From the NCBI GenBank assembly GCA_958402075.1, contig CATXSD010000002.1, forward strand, positions 25,292-89,291: a stretch of DNA of 64,000 nucleotides. Direction: 5' to 3'. This DNA comes from Mediterranea massiliensis (GTDB lineage: Bacteria > Bacteroidota > Bacteroidia > Bacteroidales > Bacteroidaceae). Positions 1-7,814 of this stretch are shown in pieces (position 1 is the first letter of the stretch; each line of letters begins with the position of its first letter). Both the position numbers and the translations under genes were made by a program. The notes beneath the pieces were generated by a model. It saw only the letters and a list, made by a program, of their open reading frames with translations, searched no databases and had not been told where the DNA came from.

Positions 1-606
1 ACAAATCCGATTGTCCAGTCCGGCACAAATTTCTTGCCCGACACCTTCCATGGCCCGCACGGGCGACTGACACGACTTTTCCAGACAATAATATCCTCGG
101 ATATTTCCTTTTTTATCCAGCTCAATGCACCACACATTGTTGTTACAAGAAATCCACATGTCGCCCGACTCGTCTTTATAAATCCGATGGATGTACCCGC
201 CGGACAACGCTCCCAACTCTTCTCCGGCATCGGCAAACAGACTCTCCTTGGTATACGTATCCAGATTGATAATTTCCAACCCGCCTTCCGACCCTACCCA
301 CAGCCGCTTGAAGTTGTCCTCACACAACGTATGCACGAAGTCGTTCTTCAGCCCCAGCGGAGCCGTCTGCGAATGGAAGGCCGTCACCCGATAGCCGTCG
401 TAGCGTCCGATACCATTATGCGTAGCCACCCAAATAAACCCGTCGGAATCGCAGATAATGTCATCCACAAAGCTATGGGGCATTCCTGCCGTTTCGGTGA
501 TATAATAAAAATTGTACTGGCTGAAAAAGCGGTCCTCGCTTTGCGCAAGAAGGACCTGCCGACCAAGCAGCAGGACAAGGGAAAGAAGCAGCAGTCGTAG
601 TTTCAT
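1..606 (-). CDS. Two-component regulator propeller-type sensor, N-terminal part (runs off the window)
   Basis: Reading from the ATG at 606 gives 202 codons with no stop, so the C-terminus lies outside the window. A signal peptide (MKLRLLLLSLVLLLG, then LLAQ) is followed by repeats of the two-component regulator propeller kind, such as DDIICDSDGFIWVATHNGIG, LCEDNFKRLWVGSEGGLEII and IYKDESGDMWISCNNN. In Bacteroides such periplasmic propellers usually form the sensor half of hybrid two-component systems or of propeller-histidine kinases; the kinase or output part cannot be seen here. The ATG overlaps the TGA of the upstream sigma gene (ATGA), so the two are very probably co-transcribed and translationally coupled. 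Its role as a sensor for the adjacent PUL is inferred. Confidence 0.8.
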   Translation of the reverse strand, partial: MKLRLLLLSLVLLLGRQVLLAQSEDRFFSQYNFYYITETAGMPHSFVDDIICDSDGFIWVATHNGIGRYDGYRVTAFHSQTAPLGLKNDFVHTLCEDNFKRLWVGSEGGLEIINLDTYTKESLFADAGEELGALSGGYIHRIYKDESGDMWISCNNNVWCIELDKKGNIRGYYCLEKSCQSPVRAMEGVGQEICAGLDNRIC

Positions 607-1193
607 GGTATCAGTCTATGATTCATTAATAACAATAAAAGAGGAAGATAGTCCTTCAAGCTCTGTGCCAAATGTTTTAGTGCCTGCTGAATGCGGTAAT
701 CCACCGTCTTAACCGACACATTCAGTTGTTCTGCTATATCTTTATAAGTCATATCTTTAAAACGATGCATAATAAAAGCTTCCCGATAGCTGTCGGGTAA
801 TTGCCAGATAGCCTCACGCAATCGATGGCTCAATTCATCCAATGCACACAAATCAGACTCTTCCAATACTCCTTCAACAATATCCTGATAGAAATGAGTA
901 TCCGCATTCAGTTTTACCTGTTCCTGTTCAATGCGGTTGAGGGCTTTTCTATAAACCATCTTCAACAGATATTTTATCAGCGAAGTCTGTACGACATCCT
1001 CTTCACGATGTTCCCAAAGCCACAGCATCGTGTCCTGCGCTATTTCTTCGGCACTTTCCAAAGAGACGAACCGTTTTCCGTATGCACACAATAAAGGATA
1101 GTATTTCCTGAACAGTTCATCAAAAGCCTTGGCATCACCCTTTTGTAACTTATTCAGCAATAACATATCCCTACGTGTAATTTCCATAAGCAT
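603..1193 (-). CDS. ECF-type RNA polymerase sigma factor (Bacteroides FecI-like)
   Basis: A 196-residue sigma-70 family protein of group IV size. The sigma-2 region carries KAFDELFRKYYPLLCAYGKR and SAEEIAQDTMLWLWEHRE. The sigma-4 region near the C-terminus carries LPDSYREAFIMHRFKDMTYK and the helix-turn-helix IAEQLNVSVKTVDYRIQQAL. The reading frame extends upstream to 1292, but a -7-like TATTTTTG at 1223-1216 lies inside that extension, so the start is placed at the ATG at 1193 (or 1187). It is divergent from fecR at 1383, the usual ECF/anti-sigma layout, and overlaps the downstream propeller gene by 4 bp. It probably activates the fecR-susC-susD genes when the anti-sigma factor releases it. 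Confidence 0.9.
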   Translation of the reverse strand: MLMEITRRDMLLLNKLQKGDAKAFDELFRKYYPLLCAYGKRFVSLESAEEIAQDTMLWLWEHREEDVVQTSLIKYLLKMVYRKALNRIEQEQVKLNADTHFYQDIVEGVLEESDLCALDELSHRLREAIWQLPDSYREAFIMHRFKDMTYKDIAEQLNVSVKTVDYRIQQALKHLAQSLKDYLPLLLLLMNHRLIP

Positions 1194-1215
1194 CGTTTCG
1201 CGAATATTCCGTTTG

Positions 1216-1223
1216 CAAAAATA
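1216..1223 (-). promoter_or_regulatory. Candidate -7 element for the sigma gene
   Basis: The minus strand reads TATTTTTG, matching TAnnTTTG. No good -33 TTTG lies at the right spacing, so this is only a candidate. It argues for the start at 1193 or 1187. Confidence 0.35.
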
Positions 1224-1342
1224 GCTTTTTCGATGAGAAAGTATGTTATTTCTCGGAGTTTTTTTATTTCTCCATTCATCAGAGATACCCATTTCTGTAC
1301 CGAATAATTAATAAAGGTTAAAACAAACATTCCGTTTAGGAA

Positions 1343-1356
1343 CTTTGTTTTTTCAC
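1343..1356 (+). promoter_or_regulatory. Motif shared by the fecR and susC upstream regions, copy 1
   Basis: CTTTGTTTTTTCAC ends 26 bp before the fecR ATG. A 13/14 match, CTTTATTTTTTCAC, ends 18 bp before the susC ATG. It could be part of an ECF-dependent promoter or a shared translation leader; the sequence alone does not decide. Confidence 0.25.
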
Positions 1357-1382
1357 CTGTCTCTTTATCAAAAGAATCATTT

Positions 1383-2402
1383 ATGAACGGACAACAGACA
1401 AATATTGAGCAACGATTGATTGAATACTACGAAGGCAAACTCGAAGGAGAGACCTGCAATGAGATTAAAGAGTGGATAGCTTCCTCCGAAGACAACCGAA
1501 CGACCGCCCGTCGTATCTATTCACTACTGTTAGCCACAGATATACATCAGGTCCGCAAAGAAATTGACATTGAACAAGCATTGCAAAAGGTTAAAGATAG
1601 AAAGATTGTACAAAAGGAAACCATCAGTTGGTGGAAATGGGGGCAGCGTGCCGCAGCCATCCTTTTCCTCCCGCTGGTCGGCCTTTTACTTTGGCAACAA
1701 AGCTTGATTCAACAGACAGAATCTATGGCAGAAATGCTTGAAATACATACCAATCCTGGCATGACCACCCGTTTCCAATTACCGGACGGAACTTCCGTAT
1801 GTTTAAATTCTGGATCTACCTTGAAATATCCTTCAAAATTTACTGAAGATACCCGTTCTGTACAACTGTCCGGCGAAGCATACTTTGAAGTAACCCCAAA
1901 CAGGAAACAGCGCTTCATAGTTTACACTCCCGATCAATCTGCCGTGGAGGTTTACGGTACCCACTTTAATCTGGAAGCCTATCCCGACCATCCTGAAATA
2001 ACGACTACACTTACTGAAGGGAAAGTAGGCTTTCTCTACAAAGAAGAGGGAATCACAAAACGAGCCATGCTCGCCCCCGGCCAAAAGCTAATATATAATA
2101 CTTCAACCCAACACTTATCCCACCACATAACCTCGGGACTTTCTGAGCTTTCGTGGACAGAAGGGAAAATCATTTTTGACAACACACCCTTGTCCGAAGC
2201 TCTCCACATGTTGGGTAAGCGGTTTAATGTAGACTTCATCGTGAAAGACTCCAACTTGAACGAAAATCGATTTACCGGGACTTTCACTACCCAACGCCTG
2301 GAAAAGATTTTGGAATATTTTGAAATTTCCTCCCACATCCGATGGAAATATTTAAATGATCCAGAAATTAATCAAGAGAAAATACAGATAGAAATCTATT
2401 AA
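1383..2402 (+). CDS. FecR-family anti-sigma factor
   Basis: This 339-residue inner-membrane protein should hold the divergent ECF sigma factor and receive a signal from the STN domain of the downstream SusC. The first 85 or so residues are cytoplasmic (IEQRLIEYYEGKLEGETCNE). One membrane segment follows at about 88-105 (AAAILFLPLVGLLLW), then a periplasmic FecR domain (FQLPDGTSVCLNSGSTLKYP, VQLSGEAYFEV, VEVYGTHFNLEAY, LTEGKVGF) and a DUF4974-like C-terminal domain from about 260 (GKIIFDNTPLSEALHMLGKR, RFTGTF). Length and domain order are typical for Bacteroides FecR proteins. It is followed by susC after a 156-bp gap with a hairpin. The function is assigned by family; the sigma partner is inferred from gene order. 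Confidence 0.93.
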   Translation: MNGQQTNIEQRLIEYYEGKLEGETCNEIKEWIASSEDNRTTARRIYSLLLATDIHQVRKEIDIEQALQKVKDRKIVQKETISWWKWGQRAAAILFLPLVGLLLWQQSLIQQTESMAEMLEIHTNPGMTTRFQLPDGTSVCLNSGSTLKYPSKFTEDTRSVQLSGEAYFEVTPNRKQRFIVYTPDQSAVEVYGTHFNLEAYPDHPEITTTLTEGKVGFLYKEEGITKRAMLAPGQKLIYNTSTQHLSHHITSGLSELSWTEGKIIFDNTPLSEALHMLGKRFNVDFIVKDSNLNENRFTGTFTTQRLEKILEYFEISSHIRWKYLNDPEINQEKIQIEIY

Positions 2403-2470
2403 AACAGAACCCTATACATTAATTTATTAACAATAGCTTATGAAAGACAGAGATCCATAATCAAGAAAAA

Positions 2471-2504
2471 CATACGGAAAAATGCGCCAACATCTTTCCG
2501 TATG
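2471..2504. terminator. Hairpin between fecR and susC
   Basis: CATACGGAAA (2471-2480) pairs perfectly with TTTCCGTATG (2495-2504) around a 14-nt loop. On the plus strand it is followed by A residues and on the minus strand by TTTTTC. In plus-strand transcripts it may act as an attenuator or processing site that lets fecR and susC levels differ. Confidence 0.45.
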
Positions 2505-2526
2505 AAAAAAGTCCATGAGAAACAAA

Positions 2527-2540
2527 CTTTATTTTTTCAC
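2527..2540 (+). promoter_or_regulatory. Motif shared by the fecR and susC upstream regions, copy 2
   Basis: CTTTATTTTTTCAC lies 18 bp before the susC ATG and matches the copy before fecR in 13 of 14 positions. Confidence 0.25.
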
Positions 2541-2558
2541 TAAATTCACCACAAAGTT

Positions 2559-5500
2559 ATGAAAAACAACCGGAATTTCCAAAACATGGAAATCAAAAGG
2601 TCATTATGGACCTTTACGAAAAAAATTCCTTTAGTTATGAAACTGTTTATTTTTTATCTCTTCTGCTCAATCGGCATACTGCAAGCTGCTGAAACCTATG
2701 CACAGAATGCCCGACTATCCTTGAATGCGGAAGAAGAGACCGTTGCCGATATTCTCAAACAGATAGAGAACGTTTCTGACTTCGATTTCTTCTACAACAA
2801 TTCGCATGTAGATTTAAACCGACGCGTATCCGTATCGGCAAAAAACAGCGACATCTTCTCTATTTTGGACGAAGTGTTTAAGGGGACAGGAGTACACTAT
2901 ACCGTACTCGACAAAAAAATCATTTTATCTACTGAACTGGAAACACCTGCCCAAGGAGTACAACAACAGGACAATGTGGTGAAAGGAAGAGTAGTGGATG
3001 TACATGGAGAACCCGTCATCGGCGCCACCATTAAAGAAGCCGGAACCAACAATGGTACTATTACCGATTTAGATGGAAAATTCACTATCAAGACACAAGC
3101 AAATGCCACTTTGGAAATTTCGTTCATCGGATATCAATCACAAACACTAAAAGCAGTCACTGGCAAAGAGCTGGCCATTACGTTAAAAGAAGATACGGAA
3201 ATGCTTGATGAAGTGGTTGTTGTCGGATACGGTACGACGAACAAACAAGCGATTACCGGCTCTGTAGTTAAAGCCGATATCAATACATATCGTGATGTAC
3301 CTACCAATAATATTATGGAAACCTTGAGAGGATCTGTTCCAGGATTGAATATTGATGGAACTAATACCGCAGGAGCCGTAGCCAGCTTCAGTATACGTGG
3401 ACAAAATTCGACAGGCGGAAATGAGCCTCTTCTTGTAGTCGATGGAGCCATATTTGATGGGTCGTTAGCAGATTTACCTTCTGACGACATTGAAGACCTA
3501 ACGGTATTGAAAGATGCCAGTGCAGCTGCTGTTTATGGTAGCCGTTCTGCCAATGGTGTCATATTGATTACAACTAAACGGGGTAGAAGCGAAGGAGGAA
3601 AGCCCCAGTTTAATGTAAATCTTTCATATGGATATAGCCATGAATTAAAACGACAAAAGGTTTATGATGCCGAAGGATATATACAAAAACTTTTAGATTA
3701 TCGTATTGCCAACGGAATGGAAGCCGATCCCAGCCAAATTGCCATGTATCTTCAGCCGATAGAAGCTGAAAACTATAACGCTACTCCCGACCATAGACCT
3801 ACCTTTACAAATCCTTACGACCTGTTCCGCCAAAGTGCATATAATGTAAAGGCAAATGTTAGCATTTCAAACAGTTCTGAACTTGCGACATATTACATCT
3901 CGGCTTCCGTAACCGATCAGAAAGGCGTTGTTCTTAATGACAGATACAAGAATTTCTCAGGACGCATCAACATAGAAACAAATCTTACCGACTGGTTGAA
4001 GATTGGCGTTAAATCCAATTATAGCATACGTGACTATTCAGGCAGTTCACCAGACTTAAATAAAGCAGCCCAATTCAGCCCCTATGCATCATTATACGAT
4101 CAATCAGGTCAATATTTACAATATCCTCAGACAACAACATCCTTTGAAAGCCCATTTTGGAGCATGAGAACAGATGATTTGGAGAAATACAATATGCTTG
4201 GTGCCATCCTGAACGCAAAGATTAAAGTTCCTTGGGTAAAAGGATTGTCGTACGAGATGGTATATTCCAACAATCTCCGTTGGTCTCAGAACAATTATTT
4301 CTATAATGAATATACCACGGCCGGTCAGGGGAAGAATGGTAAAGGAGAAAGGGCCAATGAAAACAATTATCACATGTTGTTGGATAATCTTATCAAATAT
4401 AACAACACATTCAACAACATACATAATATTGATGTCACCTTACTTTATTCCCGAGAACGACGCACATGGAATAATATGACTGCCTATGCGGAAGATTTTG
4501 ACAATACAGTTTTAGGAGACAACAAACTTGAAGATGGTAAGAAACAAACTGTGGATACCGGCAATGGCGAGAGCGGAGCAATCGGTATGATGGCACGTGC
4601 TACTTATACTTTCGACAATAAATATTCTTTCACGGGTACGGTACGTCGCGATGGTTTTTCCGCATTCAGCAAAAACAAAAAGTGGGCCACATTTGCTTCC
4701 GGAGGTTTTAACTGGAACATTTCCAACGAAAATTTCATGAAGGATATTAAACAGATCGACAATCTGGCATTACGCTTGTCTTATGGTTCAAATGGAAATC
4801 AGTCCATTAGTCCATATACAACATTAGCTACAGTAGGAACAGACAAATATATTTTTGCCGGCGATCCTTCTTATTCAATAACTCAATATATATCTTCTTT
4901 TGCTCTGAATGATTTAGGTTGGGAAACGACGACCGGATTTAATGGAGGAATCGACTTTTCATTATTCGGTAACCGCTTGTCAGGTAGCGTGGATGCATAT
5001 TTCACCAATACGACAGATTTGTTGTTCAGCCTTGCATTACCAACCATTTCCGGAAAATCATCCATTACATCAAACCTTGGCAAAATTCAGAATAAAGGTG
5101 TTGAAATCAGCTTACATTCCCTGAACATTTCCAAAAAAGATTTCTCTTGGAGCACAGATTTTGCATTTTCCTTGAATAGGAATAAAGTGGCAACTATTTA
5201 TGGAGAAGACAATAATGGTGACGGGAAAGAAGATGACTTGATAAGTTCCGGATATTATATCGGTAAGTCTCTTGGAACCATCTATGATTATAAAATCATA
5301 GGAATGTGGCAACAAGAAGACGTTGACAATGGTACCATAATGGAAGGAATGCGCCCCGGTGATTATAAAATTGAAGACGTCAACCAGGACGGGAAGATTG
5401 ACTCGGAACATGACCGTCAGTTCCTTGGTACGTCCAAAGAAAATTTCCGTTGGAGTATGACTAATACACTTACATACAAAGATTGGACCTTGATGATTTA

Positions 5501-5912
5501 TATTAATTCTGTATGGGGCGGTAATGGATATTTCAAAGCACCGAACACACCCTATAATGACGAATATATCAATAGTGGCGCTCATAACAGAACCATTCTG
5601 GATTATTGGACACCAGAAAATACTGATGCGAAATACCCCCGTTTAGACTATCAGCAAAATGCCCGTTACACAGCAACATTGTATCAAGACAGGAGCTTTA
5701 TAAAGTTACAAAAAGTGGCATTAACCTACAACCTGTCTAAATTCGTCAAGAAGATCGGATTAAACAACATGAAATTGTCATTAAGCGCAGATAACTTATT
5801 TGAATTTTCACCTTATTGGGATGGCCTTGATGCCGAAACAGAACAAGGATTGTCCATCAACGCACGTCCTTCTATCCGAACTTATCAAATGAACTTAATT
5901 TTTAACTTCTAA
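2559..5912 (+). CDS. SusC/RagA-family TonB-linked outer membrane receptor with STN domain
   Basis: An 1117-residue outer-membrane transporter that should import oligosaccharides using TonB energy and signal their presence. A signal peptide (LFIFYLFCSIGILQAAE) is followed by an STN domain at about 50-115 (LSLNAEEETVADILKQIENV, FFYNNSHVDLNRRVSVSAKN), a CarboxypepD-regulatory-like domain at about 140-215 (GRVVDVHGEPVIGATIKEAG), the TonB-box-like DEVVVVGYGT, a plug (SIRGQNSTGGNEPLLVVDGA, VLKDASAAAVYGSRSANGVI) and a C-terminal beta-barrel ending in LIFNF. In Bacteroides the STN domain is what contacts FecR-type anti-sigma factors, which fits the sigma/fecR genes upstream. SusD follows after 11 bp. 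The substrate cannot be read from the sequence. Confidence 0.96.
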   Translation: MKNNRNFQNMEIKRSLWTFTKKIPLVMKLFIFYLFCSIGILQAAETYAQNARLSLNAEEETVADILKQIENVSDFDFFYNNSHVDLNRRVSVSAKNSDIFSILDEVFKGTGVHYTVLDKKIILSTELETPAQGVQQQDNVVKGRVVDVHGEPVIGATIKEAGTNNGTITDLDGKFTIKTQANATLEISFIGYQSQTLKAVTGKELAITLKEDTEMLDEVVVVGYGTTNKQAITGSVVKADINTYRDVPTNNIMETLRGSVPGLNIDGTNTAGAVASFSIRGQNSTGGNEPLLVVDGAIFDGSLADLPSDDIEDLTVLKDASAAAVYGSRSANGVILITTKRGRSEGGKPQFNVNLSYGYSHELKRQKVYDAEGYIQKLLDYRIANGMEADPSQIAMYLQPIEAENYNATPDHRPTFTNPYDLFRQSAYNVKANVSISNSSELATYYISASVTDQKGVVLNDRYKNFSGRINIETNLTDWLKIGVKSNYSIRDYSGSSPDLNKAAQFSPYASLYDQSGQYLQYPQTTTSFESPFWSMRTDDLEKYNMLGAILNAKIKVPWVKGLSYEMVYSNNLRWSQNNYFYNEYTTAGQGKNGKGERANENNYHMLLDNLIKYNNTFNNIHNIDVTLLYSRERRTWNNMTAYAEDFDNTVLGDNKLEDGKKQTVDTGNGESGAIGMMARATYTFDNKYSFTGTVRRDGFSAFSKNKKWATFASGGFNWNISNENFMKDIKQIDNLALRLSYGSNGNQSISPYTTLATVGTDKYIFAGDPSYSITQYISSFALNDLGWETTTGFNGGIDFSLFGNRLSGSVDAYFTNTTDLLFSLALPTISGKSSITSNLGKIQNKGVEISLHSLNISKKDFSWSTDFAFSLNRNKVATIYGEDNNGDGKEDDLISSGYYIGKSLGTIYDYKIIGMWQQEDVDNGTIMEGMRPGDYKIEDVNQDGKIDSEHDRQFLGTSKENFRWSMTNTLTYKDWTLMIYINSVWGGNGYFKAPNTPYNDEYINSGAHNRTILDYWTPENTDAKYPRLDYQQNARYTATLYQDRSFIKLQKVALTYNLSKFVKKIGLNNMKLSLSADNLFEFSPYWDGLDAETEQGLSINARPSIRTYQMNLIFNF

Positions 5913-5923
5913 AATAACAGACA

Positions 5924-7630
5924 ATGAAACTAAAGAATATATGTCTCGTCCTTACCATCGTCAGTGGTTTGACTTCATGTTATGATTTATTAGAAGAAAA
6001 GCCGTTGGATTTTTTGACTCCAGAAAACTCCTATACAAACGCAAAGGGATTCGAGGCTGCCCTGGCTAATATCTATTATGATATAAGAACCAATTTTTAT
6101 GCAACAACAGATTCTTGGCAGAACTATGACATGATGGGAGTGGATGTCGACTTGACGGTATTACAATCTTCCCCTACTGTCTATACCGAATATTTTTACT
6201 GGAATACACTAAACGCAGATAATGACTTTAGTGAAAAATGGTGGTCGCGTTTGTATACCATGATTTATAATTGCAACGTAATTATTGACCGAGCTGACTA
6301 TGAATCTGTCAAATGGAGTTCTGATACAGAAAAGAATGCGATTGTAGGAGAAGCAAAGTTCTTAAGAGCCTTTGCATACCGCTTTCTGGCAAACATGTGG
6401 GGAAATGCACCTCTCGTAACAAAGGAAACGACGACACCGCAATTTAATTACAAAAGCTCCACTCAGACAGAGCTCTATGAACAATGCAAAAAAGACCTCG
6501 AGTTTGCAATCGAATGGATGCCTGACATTGACGACCAAAAGGGCGGTAGAGCATCCAAAGTAGCTGCCCAGCACTTGTTGTCTGAAATATTGATCGGACT
6601 TAAAGACTATGAAGGAGCGATACAAGCCGCTTCGGCTGTAATAAACAATCCGACCATGTCGCTCATGAAAGAAAGATTTGGCAAGCTTGTAGATTTCCAG
6701 TTTGAAGGATATGATTATCAAGGTGAAAAAGAGCCTTGGGGAGATGTATACTGGGACCTTTTCCGCGAAGACAATTTTAACAGAATTGATGGGAATAAGG
6801 AATGCATTTGGAATGTACAGTTTGACGTTAGTTTGGTAGGTGGCGGAAATGTCGGCAATTCCGGCGGTAATTTTGTATTAGAACGCTGGTTCGGTCCCAA
6901 ATGGTGGGATCTCAAAGATCTGGATGGCACTCCCAATTGGTTAAAAGACATATTGTCAGGAAGACCGGTAGGCGGAGCTTATGCAACTCCCTACTTCTCT
7001 GAACAAATATGGAATTATAAAGATGACTGGAATAATGACATTAGAAACTCCATATACAACATGAAGCGTGATTATTATTGGACTAATCCGGCAGGTCGCT
7101 TCTACGGACAGAAAATTACAATTGACAATTTAGGGAATAAGGAAGACCGCTATGTCATAGAATGTCCCACAGCCATGAAATTAGTGACAGCCCAACACCA
7201 TGGACAATTTAAAGATGCTACCAGCGGTGAGACTCATGACAATGGCCGCATTTATAAAGATTGGTATATCATGAGATTGGCTGAAACTTATCTATTAAGA
7301 GCTGAAGCCTATTTGATGAAAGGCGATCTTCAAGCTGCAGCAAATGATATCAATGCGATAAGAGAAAGAGCCCATGCCACTCCGGTTTCCGCTTCTGACG
7401 TTAATTTAGATTTAATATTGGACGAACGTGCCAGAGAGTTGTTTATGGAAGATTTCAGAATCAATACTTTGATGAGAACCAACAAACTGGTAGAGTATTT
7501 GATGAAATATAATACAAAAGTGATTCAAGCGGGGTATCAACTGGATGACCATCTCAACAAATTGCCTATTCCAAATTCTGAAATAGAAGCCAATAAGGAA
7601 GGTGGCCTGATACAAAATCCTGGGTATTAA
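5924..7630 (+). CDS. SusD/RagB-family glycan-binding lipoprotein
   Basis: A 568-residue outer-membrane lipoprotein that caps the SusC channel and captures the glycan. The lipobox is LTSCYD within MKLKNICLVLTIVSGLTSCY. Family features are the N-terminal LEEKPLDFLTPENSYTN, the TPR-like helix stretch with EAKFLRAFAYRFLANMWGNA, and the C-terminal SusD region with RLAETYLLRAEAYLMKGD, INAIRERAHA, LDERARELFMEDFR and the ending LIQNPGY. It lies 11 bp after its SusC partner in one operon. SusD pairs are matched one to one with SusC, so the substrate is that of the 2559 gene, which is unknown. Confidence 0.96.
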   Translation: MKLKNICLVLTIVSGLTSCYDLLEEKPLDFLTPENSYTNAKGFEAALANIYYDIRTNFYATTDSWQNYDMMGVDVDLTVLQSSPTVYTEYFYWNTLNADNDFSEKWWSRLYTMIYNCNVIIDRADYESVKWSSDTEKNAIVGEAKFLRAFAYRFLANMWGNAPLVTKETTTPQFNYKSSTQTELYEQCKKDLEFAIEWMPDIDDQKGGRASKVAAQHLLSEILIGLKDYEGAIQAASAVINNPTMSLMKERFGKLVDFQFEGYDYQGEKEPWGDVYWDLFREDNFNRIDGNKECIWNVQFDVSLVGGGNVGNSGGNFVLERWFGPKWWDLKDLDGTPNWLKDILSGRPVGGAYATPYFSEQIWNYKDDWNNDIRNSIYNMKRDYYWTNPAGRFYGQKITIDNLGNKEDRYVIECPTAMKLVTAQHHGQFKDATSGETHDNGRIYKDWYIMRLAETYLLRAEAYLMKGDLQAAANDINAIRERAHATPVSASDVNLDLILDERARELFMEDFRINTLMRTNKLVEYLMKYNTKVIQAGYQLDDHLNKLPIPNSEIEANKEGGLIQNPGY

Positions 7631-7641
7631 ACTCCAAGACA

Positions 7642-7722
7642 AAGAGACTATAATCTGAACTATATATTCTTGGATATCAAACGATGAGAACCAACATGAA
7701 AATAGTAGGATTATAGTCTCTT
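7642..7722. other. Perfect 14-bp inverted repeat flanking 53 bp, after susD
   Basis: AAGAGACTATAATC (7642-7655) is the exact reverse complement of GATTATAGTCTCTT (7709-7722). The enclosed 53 bp contain no TAnnTTTG on either strand, so an invertible promoter is unlikely. There is no T-tract after the right arm, so it is not a classical terminator. A long-range RNA stem between susD and the GH97 gene is the simplest reading. Confidence 0.5.
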
Positions 7723-7723
7723 C

Positions 7724-7790
7724 GTTTCTCATGAAGAGTCATACTTAGAGCCAAATGGACTCTCTCGAACATGATTGCACTTCATGAAAC
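7724..7790 (+). promoter_or_regulatory. Nested stem-loop leader upstream of the GH97 gene
   Basis: GTTTCTCATGAAG (7724-7736) can pair with CTTCATGAAAC (7780-7790) with a 2-nt bulge, enclosing AGAGTC (7735-7740) with GACTCT (7758-7763). The two stems share two bases, so they are adjacent or alternative. The structure ends 24 nt before the GH97 start. It may control translation or RNA stability. Confidence 0.35.
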
Positions 7791-7814
7791 ACTAAAAATA
7801 ATTACAAAACAAGT

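Noticed and set aside
7642..7722. Invertible promoter flanked by the 14-bp inverted repeat
   Set aside because: The enclosed 53 bp have no -7 or -33 consensus on either strand and no recombinase gene lies in the window; an RNA stem is simpler.
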